From the NCBI GenBank assembly GCA_002633005.1, contig NMRA01000824.1, forward strand, positions 1 through 47,678: a stretch of 47,678 nucleotides of DNA, written 5' to 3'. The number at the start of each line of letters is the position of its first letter. Positions within the stretch are counted from its first letter, which is position 1. The DNA comes from Phoronis australis (taxonomy: Eukaryota; Phoronida; Phoronidae). The notes below the pieces were generated by a model that saw nothing but the letters and a program-made list of their open reading frames with translations, made no database searches and was not told where the DNA came from. The translations under genes were made by a program, and so were the position numbers. Positions 32,901 to 39,240 of this stretch are shown piece by piece.

Positions 32901-33365
32901 ATCGTTGTGTCAAATGTCATGAAAACCGACCAGTTTTTTTGAGCTATTGAGCAAACACTTGACGAACCGGACAACCAGTCGAGATCATGACGACAATATG
33001 CGCCCACATAAAAATATGGAGGTGCATACTAAAAGGATGACTTTTTCTAAACAAAATGGGCCCCTTTTGTTACAATTTTGTTCATGTTCCTATGTCTAAG
33101 AATGTGGGTATTCTAATTTTCCAGTTTATCAACTCCACCCCCTAGGAATGAACAGACAATTGCGAGTACATCGGTACTTTTATGCAGCAAACATTGGACA
33201 AAGTCTTCACACCTGTAACACTAGAGTTTTAAGGACACAATACAAATCTATTTTTATTTCCTGAAATCTTACCTCTTTCAAATCATTCAGCTGACCAAGC
33301 CAAACGTCAAGATCATTGTCAAGGTCACTGTCCACCTCAGCATTGTTCACGTCATCATCATCCAT
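7800..33365 (-). CDS. RAPH1: MRL-family adaptor (Lamellipodin/RIAM/MIG-10-like), complete, 11 coding exons
   Basis: Adaptor linking Ras/Rap GTPases and phosphoinositides at the plasma membrane to Ena/VASP-driven actin assembly. Coding exons: 33365-33273, 23179-23071, 20276-19567, 17714-17646, 17133-17056, 15424-15265, 14916-14726, 13566-13423, 11250-11140, 9957-9859, 8915-7800. All introns are GT-AG, phases agree, total 2,880 nt (959 residues plus TAG). Order: talin-binding-like helices near residues 15-31 and 70-88; acidic linker with seven Asp in a row; coiled coil about 305-353; RA about 354-445; PH about 480-590; proline-rich tail with FPPPP at 690, 705, 714, LPPPPP at 932 and three PPPVAKKP motifs. 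Vertebrates have two paralogues (RAPH1, about 1,250 residues; APBB1IP, about 670); the helix and tail motifs look closer to RAPH1, and this is probably the single invertebrate MRL gene. The start is the first Met after an acceptor, so a non-coding upstream exon is likely. Confidence 0.93.
8916..9858 (-). other. RAPH1: MRL intron 10
   Basis: Intron between the last two coding exons. AT-rich; no repeat family or coding segment recognised. Confidence 0.85.
9859..9957 (-). CDS. RAPH1: MRL exon 10: PH domain C-terminal part
   Basis: 33 codons, phase 0/0. It encodes HPQIQKKSKFIKYLCVDD, then the Trp of the final PH helix (LRLWLTGLRIAK). HPQIQKKSxxIKYLCxDD is almost a signature of RIAM/Lamellipodin PH domains. 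Borders: acceptor ttttccag, donor AAG/gtattg. Confidence 0.93.
9958..11139 (-). other. RAPH1: MRL intron 9
   Basis: Intron that includes the hammerhead-like remnant at 10080-10130 on the minus strand. The 118-residue open frame at 10240-10596 (+) resembles nothing known and looks spurious. Confidence 0.8.
10080..10130 (-). other. Decayed hammerhead-ribozyme-like motif, possible Penelope-like end
   Basis: On the minus strand: CTGAGGA (10127-10121), a hairpin GCTTC/GAAGC, GAAA (10099-10096), then ATTTT/AAAAT as a possible stem III. These fit the hammerhead core CUGANGA...GAAA. I do not see a convincing stem I, so it is probably a decayed copy or a chance match. Confidence 0.4.
11140..11250 (-). 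CDS. RAPH1: MRL exon 9: PH domain middle
   Basis: 37 codons, phase 0/0. It encodes STKDLQILAHVEVMEIYHG and KKKYKAPTEHGFALK, aligning with the PH strands before HPQIQKK in MRL proteins (the KYKAPTDY block). Acceptor ttttgcag, donor AAG/gtttgg. Too short for standard ORF detection; found by protein continuity. Confidence 0.92.
11251..13422 (-). other. RAPH1: MRL intron 8
   Basis: 2.2-kb intron. It contains a short phrase (cagggcgtccacatggac near 11455) also seen in variant form near 39995, probably a small dispersed repeat. Nothing else recognised. Confidence 0.8.
13423..13566 (-). CDS. RAPH1: MRL exon 8: PH domain start
   Basis: 48 codons, phase 0/0. It encodes VPEVEGEVYVKAEGKKAWKK then YYCVLRDAGIFFNPKGKGK, the beta1-beta4 part of the PH domain with the basic GKKxWKK patch used for phosphoinositide binding. 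In vertebrate relatives, as I recall them, the residue after WKK is Arg; here it is Tyr. Acceptor gttgcag, donor AAG/gtgagc. Confidence 0.93.
13567..14725 (-). other. RAPH1: MRL intron 7
   Basis: Intron carrying the MITE at 13941-14308. The rest is unremarkable. Confidence 0.85.
13941..14308. mobile_element. Harbinger-like MITE, family I, copy 1
   Basis: Starts agtcgcatttacaccgg; the right end reverse-complements to agcagtgtttacacgg. TAA flanks both ends (13938-13940 and 14309-14311). The interior has paired gagcaagttg/gagcaact motifs. Related in inverted orientation to 35902-36337. No coding capacity. Confidence 0.8.
14726..14916 (-). CDS. RAPH1: MRL exon 7: RA domain C-terminal part and RA-PH linker
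   Basis: 191 nt; with the base carried from exon 6 it gives 64 residues. It encodes ERVYEDHEMFVDNMLLW, matching the MRL signature ERxxEDHExxVxNxxxW, then DYLLGPQ and the linker helix EEARKQLLE leading into PH. Acceptor atctttcag, donor GAG/gtgggg. Confidence 0.93.
14917..15264 (-). other. RAPH1: MRL intron 6
   Basis: 348-bp AT-rich intron with no recognised content. Confidence 0.85.
15265..15424 (-). CDS. RAPH1: MRL exon 6: RA domain N-terminal part
   Basis: 160 nt, phase 0 in, one base carried out. It encodes LFARIFAEDGSTKSIMADD, DVLTVVLDKSH and CWALVEEIPELYM, the ubiquitin-like Ras-association fold in which MRL proteins have DDSSKTxxVDE and DKSHC. Acceptor tttgttgtag, donor ATGG/gtaagt. 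Confidence 0.92.
15425..17055 (-). other. RAPH1: MRL intron 5
   Basis: 1.6-kb AT-rich intron. No mobile element or RNA gene recognised. Confidence 0.85.
17056..17133 (-). CDS. RAPH1: MRL exon 5: coiled coil just before RA
   Basis: 26 codons, phase 0/0: AEQEQLLKQEKIKIAMEKIK then EANIKK. This is the charged helix that precedes the RA domain in all MRL proteins (consensus near KxEKIxxALEKIKEAxVKKL). Acceptor ttctgcag, donor AAG/gtattt. Confidence 0.93.
17134..17645 (-). other. RAPH1: MRL intron 4
   Basis: 512-bp intron; nothing recognised. Confidence 0.85.
17646..17714 (-). CDS. RAPH1: MRL exon 4: helical segment
   Basis: 23 codons, phase 0/0: VHDKVMARLDNYQQELNNR then ELSA. It has no stop and is strongly helical; it joins exons 3 and 5 in frame and extends the coiled coil. 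Acceptor ggtactag, donor GCT/gtgagt. It was recognised from splice sites and phase rather than a family signature, so it is a little less certain than its neighbours and could be alternatively spliced. Confidence 0.82.
17715..19566 (-). other. RAPH1: MRL intron 3 with SINE
   Basis: 1.85-kb intron containing the tRNA-derived SINE at about 18780-19036. No other content recognised. Confidence 0.85.
18780..19036 (-). mobile_element. tRNA-derived SINE
   Basis: Read on the minus strand it starts gagccactgtgtggcctagtgtgataag. The A box tggcctagtgtg is at 19023-19012 and the B box ggatccgagtccc at 18980-18968 (compare GGTTCGANTCC), at tRNA-like spacing. An unrelated body and an A/T-rich tail near 18780 follow. 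A non-autonomous retroposon transcribed by RNA polymerase III is the simplest reading. Exact ends are approximate and no target duplication was identified. Confidence 0.75.
19567..20276 (-). CDS. RAPH1: MRL exon 3: second talin-binding-like helix and acidic linker
   Basis: 710 nt; with one carried base it makes 237 residues. It begins DNEDIDLDALLGQLCAIESQ, matching the conserved VDLDALMADLCSIE-type helix of Lamellipodin and its counterpart in RIAM that binds talin. FLDADLADFSSEIDIVKMAF follows, then a Gln/Ser-rich disordered region, a run of seven Asp, and a Ser-rich end (SCSDSMSLMSGSSGISGEGG). Acceptor gtatttcag, donor ATG/gtaagt. Confidence 0.92.
21251..22153 (-). mobile_element. Penelope-like/retrozyme-like repeat, copy 1
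   Basis: About 903 bp, repeated directly as 22155-23022. Read on the minus strand, its end carries a hammerhead-like core: CTGAAGA (21324-21318), stem GGTTAG/CTGGCC, GAAA (21296-21293), stem III ACAT/ATGT, then U. This copy has about 30 bp absent from copy 2 (around 21815-21850). No reverse transcriptase is encoded. Confidence 0.65.
22155..23022 (-). mobile_element. Penelope-like/retrozyme-like repeat, copy 2
   Basis: About 868-bp near-identical direct copy of 21251-22153. It starts at tcacgcctg right after an ambiguous base (N at 22154) and ends at the shared aaacatctcatcttata. The hammerhead-like core is preserved; stem III is ACGT/ATGT, keeping pairing by a G-U wobble. Tandem long-terminal-like copies with hammerheads are a known trait of Penelope-like elements. 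Confidence 0.65.
23071..23179 (-). CDS. RAPH1: MRL exon 2
   Basis: 109 nt: 36 codons (DLGGSTLAPPSVSNRKQ, TPSDTLDSFRNSVIQGVE) plus one base that completes an Asp codon with exon 3. The DSFRNSVIQGVEDNEDIDLD junction parallels the vertebrate segment leading into its DLDALMADL helix. Acceptor tcctctttcag, donor GAAG/gtattt. Phase 0 entry fits exon 1. Confidence 0.87.
23690..24815. repeat. Imperfect foldback of short subrepeats, split by a MITE
   Basis: Left arm (about 23690-23965) has variants of aaaatttatcatgtcaggacc about every 20 bp. The right arm (about 24590-24815) has the same motif inverted (tgataaattt, tcctggcatgata). Outer portions also match as inverted copies (aaaaaattccaggac against aaaaaattcgaggac). 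The family-II MITE at 24175-24533 sits between the arms. Boundaries are approximate. Confidence 0.6.
24175..24533. mobile_element. Harbinger-like MITE, family II, copy A
   Basis: Left end agtgccatccattgctg; right end reverse-complements to agtcccgtccacacacagcc. TTA flanks both sides (24172-24174 and 24534-24536). The interior carries family-II motifs (gtgcaagttg, acttgttctagggtaactt). Same family as 36885-37300 and 45178-45567, opposite orientation. Confidence 0.8.
25066..25090. repeat. CA/TA microsatellite
   Basis: Short run of acacac interrupted by aat, then tatatata. Confidence 0.8.
25590..26024. mobile_element. 435-bp foldback element with 5-bp target duplication
   Basis: Two 191-bp arms (25590-25780 and 25834-26024) are inverted copies around a 53-bp spacer. 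The outer 51 bases are identical (starting caaggtacctaaactacacg). Both arms are built of variants of a roughly 20-25-bp unit near cacggactcataaacacggg. The flanks carry gacta on both sides (25585-25589 and 26025-26029), showing transposition as one unit. No coding capacity. Confidence 0.88.
26575..26652. repeat. 12-bp minisatellite
   Basis: About six and a half copies of agcagacaacac; one unit has aga for agc. In MRL intron 1. Confidence 0.9.
27130..27290 (+). repeat. Dispersed repeat, copy 1
   Basis: Shares acaaaaggttg, catggaagctc, gggtattctaattttc and caaaaatagtcaagtagctc with minus-strand sequence at about 39092-39240 and, in part, with 33060-33125. It ends in a C-run containing an N at about 27274. 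Unclassified interspersed repeat. Confidence 0.55.
27816..28321. mobile_element. Harbinger-like MITE, family III
   Basis: Left end agggcctttcatactaacg; right end reverse-complements to aggccctttcatattgac. TAA flanks both sides (27813-27815 and 28322-28324). The ends contain gtcgacg, and cagtatgaacgcttaactcc is repeated directly at 27866 and 27967. Only one copy in the window; no coding capacity. Confidence 0.8.
32440..32890. repeat. Two diverged direct copies of a GGCCCCAGGGG-containing repeat
   Basis: Around 32450-32600 and 32720-32860, each unit has cacccc then ctggccccaggg, agcatgcaccccc or a variant, and then ggacaacaggacaa. Diverged interspersed repeat of unknown class. Confidence 0.5.
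33060..33125 (+). repeat. Dispersed repeat, partial copy 2
   Basis: Contains gtgggtattctaattttc as at 27212, with weaker similarity on both sides. Confidence 0.4.
33273..33365 (-). CDS. RAPH1: MRL exon 1: start codon and first talin-binding-like helix
   Basis: 31 codons from ATG at 33365: MDDDDVNNAEVDSDLDNDLD then VWLGQLNDLKE, ending at donor GAG/gtaaga. DLDxWLGQL parallels the N-terminal helix of Lamellipodin (DLDKMFGAWLGEL) and the first talin-binding site of RIAM. The exon begins at 33373 after acceptor ctttttcag, eight bases before the ATG, so a non-coding exon probably lies upstream. Confidence 0.88.
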
Positions 33366-33373
33366 TGTAAATG

Positions 33374-34890
33374 CTGAAAAAGTGAATAAAATTAAAACGG
33401 CAAGTCAGTTCAGCAGAATTCAATAGCTTACAGAGGTTTGACACAATTTCAATCTATCAATGAATTTTTTAAATTCAAGTATTTTGGCCCTTGCCTGATT
33501 TGCAAAAAATATGAAAGTCAAAAATTACAGTTGCCTCAAGAAAAATGTGAAATTTGAATCGGGTTACAAAAACTCACTTCTAATTAAATTCAGAAAATAG
33601 ATTAATTTTGTTGCATGACTTCAATTTATGTTTTAAAGTTTTTAATTATGTTTCCAGTTTTATTGATTTTCTTACACCGACGTAAGTAAAACTTTTTTCT
33701 GGATTTAGAGTACTTCAAATTTTTGAGTTTTCAATTCTTCACAAAGTTCTGTGATTATTTTTTGTGTTTCGTTTTGATACCCATTACATTTTTGATGAAA
33801 TAAGAAAAACTGTAAGGGCGATGCTGACTTAGTCTTTGTGGTATTTTAACTCTTCTCTGCATTTCACTAAATTATGTTATGTTATGTTAGTAGGATTGAG
33901 AAATAAGTTGATGTGAATAATAAGGAGTGCCGTTTGCAAATGTGAATTATTTTGATGTTATATAATACTTTGAAATAGTAGAACATAATTTTGCTAATTT
34001 ACAAAAAATAGAGTTTGTGTTAGCTAAAACAGATTCCTGTTTTTGAAATTGGAGAATCGGAACGTTCGTGTAGGCTAAATTAAGGACCATTCGCCATAAC
34101 AAAGGGAACAATTTTTGGACCAGAAATCCATCAATATCGATAAATTTATGGTAGGAAAGTTCATAACAGGATGACTTCGTAGGACTAGGAACTCCCTGTA
34201 AAGCGATCTCTTTTAATTATAACACCGAAACTTTCTAATCCCACGGATGCAATATGAATCTTATAATACCAGAACAGCTCCAGAAGCCGCTTTCGCATTA
34301 TATCCAAGTTCTCATTCACTCCCTTGCACACATTCACAGGTAAGAGCGAGCTCAGAGGAATAGGCGACACCTTTGTGCAATGCTCCATTGCCAGCTCGTG
34401 AAGCCAGGACTGGCCGAGCATTGCCCAATACATGACTAAGGATGGGGTTGGCCAACCCTGAAATTCGAAAATGGCGCACACGGACTTCCACTCAAAAATA
34501 GATCAGTCTCATTAAACAACCACAACCATCTCCTGTGAGTAAATCACAGATTAGTCGTTGGCTAAACAGAGCAATATGCAGCTTTAACTAAGAAAGTGCA
34601 GCAACAGTTCAATGCAAAGGGGATACCATGCCTTCTTGACCGATCCAGAGGTAACACCACCCAAAAGCAAGTCTTGTCATGCGCAAATGGTCAAAAACCA
34701 ATAGGGCCATCACAGATTACACAGCGACACTCTAATCTTGATGTATTTACCCGCACTGCTGCAAACATCCATCAGGCACATTTGCTGTCTTGTTTTCGTG
34801 CTATTGGATTTTCTTATTTGTTGTCTGATTCTTTAGTTAGTTCTAGTTATTTTGGTTGCATTACTCCATTCGTCCTTCCAACGCTAACAA
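33374..34890. other. Upstream of the MRL start: intergenic or 5' UTR intron
   Basis: AT-rich to about 34140, then mixed composition. A 98-residue minus-strand frame at 34185-34481 matches no family I know. If the MRL gene has an upstream exon, this stretch is intronic. Confidence 0.5.
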
Positions 34891-35155
34891 AGTATACCCA
34901 ACTTCTGTGTTGTGGGCTGCAACTCCGAAGTGAGAAAGTTTGATAAACTGGACAAATACCATTGGATGTGTGATATGAAACTCTTTGCCTTCCCCACATC
35001 AATGTGCCACGCGAAAATGTGCCCGATTTCCAAAATGAGGTCACGCACTTTTTTATCTCCGGGACAAAAGCGAGTTCTATCACCGTGTAATCCGGGGCGA
35101 CCCTGTTCAGTTCATCCACCCTTCACTAACAAAGCTGGCAGAAGGAGTCTGTTTT
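34891..35155 (+). pseudogene. THAP zinc-finger N-terminal half, degenerate
   Basis: The plus frame reads FCVVGCNSEVRKFDKLDKYH followed by KLFAFPT. A Cys-x3-Cys pair near a phrase like CVVGCN, followed by F-x-FP, is the start of a THAP domain. After FAFPT the expected Trp and Cys-x2-His half is missing, and the frame ends at 35157 in unrelated sequence. Probably a decayed copy from a THAP gene or P-element-like transposon; could be chance. Confidence 0.35.
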
Positions 35156-35898
35156 AAATAGTAAAAAGCTAACCTTTGTCACCAAACAAATTATTTAAAG
35201 GAGAACACAACAAATCTGGAAGAAAGATAAACCAAAAGTGGCATTTTGTTTCCACTGGCAACATTTAACCCATCAGCTTTAAATCATGTTTGCTTTAAAA
35301 CCTATTAGGAAATTGGACCTAATCAGAACCAGACTCCTTAATCACATGCCTGCAGTTTTGGTTGCAGAGTTAGAAATTTGCTCTACAACTGAAATGTTTC
35401 TGGTCTTGTTCTAGCACTACCATGTCAAGACACAAAGAACAGATCTTAAGCAAAGAAAGTACAGTAGTTCAAATAATCTGAAGTAGCTTACCAAGAAATG
35501 TGAGAATAACCCAGCCCTTAGTAATGTAGTTCTCCACTTCTTTTGCACAAAAACGTTTTATGACATCTACTCAATATGAATCATACCAGTAATAAAAAGG
35601 CAAAAAAATTCTTGATTTTCATTCTGGTGAAGAAATTGGACAAAGTAAAATTACACTTGTCAGCCTTGTTCAGTGTTCTCCATAACTTTTCGACTTGTCA
35701 CTGCGTTGAGTTTGAATTTTGTCAGATGAGTTAGGTTTACAGCAAAGTTTGAAAACCAATGCAACAAGTTTGAAGTAAAAGATTAGTAACTTTTTAATGA
35801 CATTTTGGACTCTTGGTACCAGTTCAAAGCATTTATTCCCAAGACAACTCACAAACGAGTTTGAATTTCTGTTGTGTAGAACACTGATGTGTGTTAAA
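35156..35898. other. Intergenic, no recognised content
   Basis: AT-rich sequence without a recognisable gene or repeat family. Confidence 0.6.
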
Positions 35899-35901
35899 TA
35901 A

Positions 35902-36337
35902 AGCCCCTTTTACACAAGAGAGAGTTGCCCCGTGTCAGTTGTCACAGCACGACTTGTTCCACTTTAGTAAAATTTACACAAAATTGGATCGCAAACTAGG
36001 TCAGCATGAGTCACTTGCATGAAGACTGTCTGCGCATGCTCAAGTATTAAAGCGAATGTCCAAACCACGTGGAATGCCAGTGGATCGCCCATATATATAC
36101 TATTGCGCAAGCACATTGAAAGATGATCCCTTTCCGCACTACCCTAGTTGTGTTTAGACAGTAGTTGAAACTGGAGCAACTTATCGAGCACTCGCTCTAC
36201 CTATCAAACTGGTTTCAAAAGAGGCCGCTGTGGTGTCAACTTGCTCGGTGATAGTCGTGTTTACACACACACTTGTACCTGATCAGCTGTTCCATGTTTG
36301 TTGCTCTGTGTCAGCTGTCTTTGGTGTAAATGCAACT
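35902..36337. mobile_element. Harbinger-like MITE, family I, copy 2
   Basis: Begins agccccttttacacaag; right end reverse-complements to agttgcatttacaccaaag. TAA flanks both sides (35899-35901 and 36338-36340). Inverted relative to 13941-14308, sharing the cgcatgctc/catgtgcag, ccacgtgga and attgcgcaa segments. Confidence 0.8.
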
Positions 36338-36884
36338 TAAGTGAAGAATTACCATCAATGCAGCCATCAGCAATGTTGCAATAATTACATTAACCAGCCT
36401 GAATGTTCAGGCTAAGAGCTGCTTGTAAAAAAAATCATGCACGTGAAAGGCTAATACCGGTGATTCCTAAATACACTCCCAATCATCATGCACTAGCAAA
36501 ACGGCCGACACTGAAGTGACTGGTCCATGAGGTGAGAATGTCAAATTATGAGTAAAAACTATACGTAAGCACATGATTTTCATTCATGAGCCCAGATTTA
36601 CTGGCCTAAGTGTCTCACGAGCTTTGTGCCCATGTTCAAAGGCAACAGAAACCTGGGCTGCATTAAATATCTTTACCGTAGAATACAAATTTGAAAAGAC
36701 AGAAATTTTACGGAAGCTTGGTGGATTATTCAACAATGGGTAGTAGCCTAAGTCTTCGTCAATAAACATCCGGCAATGACAGTGGCACTGCTACTGCGCA
36801 GTTTCTTTTCACACCTTGTAGCACAGAAAGGTATTTCGGGACAAATCTCACTGCCGAGACCCGATGAAATGAGTGCTTGTTTTG

Positions 36885-37300
36885 AGTCTTATCCACACAC
36901 ATGGACTTATCCTAGGACAACTTGCACGAGTGCGACTTGCCCCACTTTAAGCAGAGCGTCCAAACATATATCCAGTAACTACACAAGACGGAAGTTGCCA
37001 CTCTGCGCATGTGCACCTTCCTAAAATACAAATGTGAATAAAGCGTGAAAAAAGAAAGACTCATCTGCATGAAAGTGTGCAAGCACAGCCGATAATTATT
37101 TCGACCTTGAGAAAGGTTTGCGGCCACATGGCGATTAGAACTAGTGCAAGTTACCCTAGAACAAGCTACACTACCTTGATAACGTGGAGTAAGTTGTCAC
37201 AATTAGGGTAAGTTGCGCCAGTATGAATAGCGTCCACACAGTCAGCAAACCCAAGCAACAACTTGCTCCAGGACGTATTCTAGGGTGTGTGGATGGCACT
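36885..37300. mobile_element. Harbinger-like MITE, family II, copy B
   Basis: Left end agtcttatccacacacatgg; right end reverse-complements to agtgccatccacacacccta. Interior segments are shared with the copy at 45178 (caagttaccctagaacaag, gataacgtggagtaagttgtc, tttgcggccacat). Flanks are ttg and ttt, so the target duplication has decayed or the ends are shifted by a base. Confidence 0.8.
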
Positions 37301-37814
37301 TTTGTTGAACAAATGTTCAATGCCATCTGCCATGTGTTCAAGTAATGTAGACTGAGGTCTGTAGCACTAGGATTTTACAGCTTTTTTTTTTAGTTACAGC
37401 CACCATACTGTAGTTGTGTGGTGGGAAAATCAAGTGGTTAAAAGCCAGTTGATTAAAGAATTCACTCCTTAATCAACAAGACCTATCGCTTCCAATGCCA
37501 ACAAAGATTAGAGTCACTCACACCTTCGTCTTGTCAACAGACTACAAAGAATTCTATGTCTGTTTATTGGTCATAGAAGTTATTTTAGTTACTCAAAACA
37601 TAATGTTTTTTCACTGAAACTTTGTATATCACTCTTCAGGATCAGTAACACGATAATTTACAAATGACTCATCTTGAGACATAACTTTTTGCAAGAATAA
37701 CCTCATAACTGCCGAGCATTGCCTTCCATGAGCGCCCTCAACAAATTCATTCCTTTTCAGGAAGAGGCACAAGACAATTAATGTACGCTCATCTAGCCAG
37801 TGACTGAGACCAGT
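37301..37814. other. Intergenic, no recognised content
   Basis: No gene or repeat family recognised. Confidence 0.6.
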
Positions 37815-37976
37815 ACCTTACTGAGGCCTCAAATAGTGAAAGTTCATACCTTCTGTATGTGTAAAACTACCTTACTGAGGCCTCAAATAGTGAAAGTTCA
37901 TACCTTCTGTATGTGTAAAACTACCTTACTGAGGCCTCAAATAGTGAAAGTTCATACCTTCTGTATGTGTAAAACT
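37815..37976. repeat. 54-bp tandem triplication, apparently perfect
   Basis: Units start at 37815, 37869 and 37923; each is 54 bp, begins accttactgaggcctcaaat and ends gtatgtgtaaaact. I saw no difference between units. Because 54 is a multiple of three, an open frame runs through all copies (repeating TLLRPQIVKVHTFCMCKT), but there is no gene context. Confidence 0.95.
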
Positions 37977-39091
37977 GCCAGCCATATCCTGAAGCAATCT
38001 AACATTTCTTTCCACATTCAGGATGTACAGTGTACATGTCATACTGGTTAGGAGCTATTTCCTTTTTCTATGGCCACAAAATGTTCTTTTAAAAATGCTT
38101 CTGAATTCCAACAAGATCACTGAAATTTCCTGGAACATCTAGGAAACTGAACTAATCAATGAAGAATTGAATTGGGAGTGGAAACATTTACTTTTTTCAA
38201 AAAGTAAAAGTGGGAACATTTACTTTTTCAATGCCTTGAAGTAGTAACATTCTTTATTTTATTTTACACTAACGTAGTTCCCACATTGATTTTGACTACA
38301 GCCTAATTTCGGCCAAAAACATTGATTACATAATTCTTAGACCCCCAAAGTTTGCAAATGTTCACTTACCCTAATAAAAGTCCAGAGACAGCAGTTTTTG
38401 AACCCTCAAAAATTAACAAAGATCAACCATGATTTCCAGCAATAAAAGTCTTGTGCATTATGTACAGTCACTCTGGCATCAGAAATCCACAGCAACACAC
38501 AGCACAGACCTTGTGCTACTGTGTTCGATCTTGATCAATTGTGAGTTCATGACTGAATGTTTATCTTAAAACTAGATAAAGACAAGACAGTGTTGTCTGA
38601 AGGATACAGAGTTTGACTGTGGCAGCACTGTAAAAGGGTTGCACAACACAGACTCATCTAGCAGGCATAATGGCTGCCATTTGGATGACTAGTTTTAAAA
38701 ATAGACAGCTTGTACGGCAAGGCCAATCAATAAAAAAGACGGCACGTTTTAAGACAATTTCAGTGAAAATGACGACTGAACAAAGAATTTTAACAACTCT
38801 GATTGATAAATTTTATTGAAATCTACAATTCAATGTTTTAGTTCAATAAATACTAAGACATAAATCAAGATACCAGACTATTGCTCTCTATTTTTAATAT
38901 AAAGGTCACACTGACCATCAGCAAATGCTGGCAGCCATGTTTTTTGGGGGGAAGCCTCCTTGTCATGTGACATCTGAGGGTGTCCTTATACAGAATCCCT
39001 ACATGTGACAAATGTCAATCTCGTCAATTTGGACCTCCACTTTTCAAATCCTAGATGAGTCCCCAGAGGCTGCAGCCATACCATTCTGAAT
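37977..39091. other. Intergenic, no recognised gene
   Basis: Contains a small direct repeat (aacatttactttttcaaaa and aacatttactttttcaatg, 38183-38233). Nothing else recognised. Confidence 0.6.
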
Positions 39092-39240
39092 ATCTGGGAG
39101 CTACTTGACTAGATTTTTGACGGTCAGTCAGAAAATCAGGATACCCAACCATTTAGAGAGTGGATTCGAAAATATGAGAGCTTCCAAGAAAAGACCACTC
39201 ACTAGCCACCCATGGGCTTTTATTCTAAAAACAACCCTTT
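39092..39240 (-). repeat. Dispersed repeat, copy 3
   Basis: On the minus strand it shares acaaagggttg, cttggaagctctc and caaaaatctagtcaagtagc with 27130-27290, in the same order, so it is the same family in opposite orientation. The 109-residue open frame here is a by-product of the repeat. Confidence 0.55.

Larger units (their letters stand above)
23180..33272 (-). other. RAPH1: MRL intron 1, about 10 kb, rich in inserted repeats
   Basis: It contains, in order: a foldback at about 23690-24815 with a MITE in its loop, a CA/TA microsatellite near 25066-25089, the 435-bp foldback at 25590-26024, a 12-bp minisatellite at 26575-26652, a dispersed repeat at about 27130-27290, the MITE at 27816-28321 and GGCCCC repeats at about 32440-32890. 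From 28322 to 32400 I see only ordinary AT-rich sequence. Confidence 0.85.

Noticed and set aside
34185-34481. 98-residue minus-strand open frame
   Set aside because: No recognised family, no convincing splice sites or start context; length is possible by chance.
37800-38051. Repeat protein of 18-residue units
   Set aside because: The frame exists only because the 54-bp DNA unit is a multiple of three; no promoter, splice or homology support.
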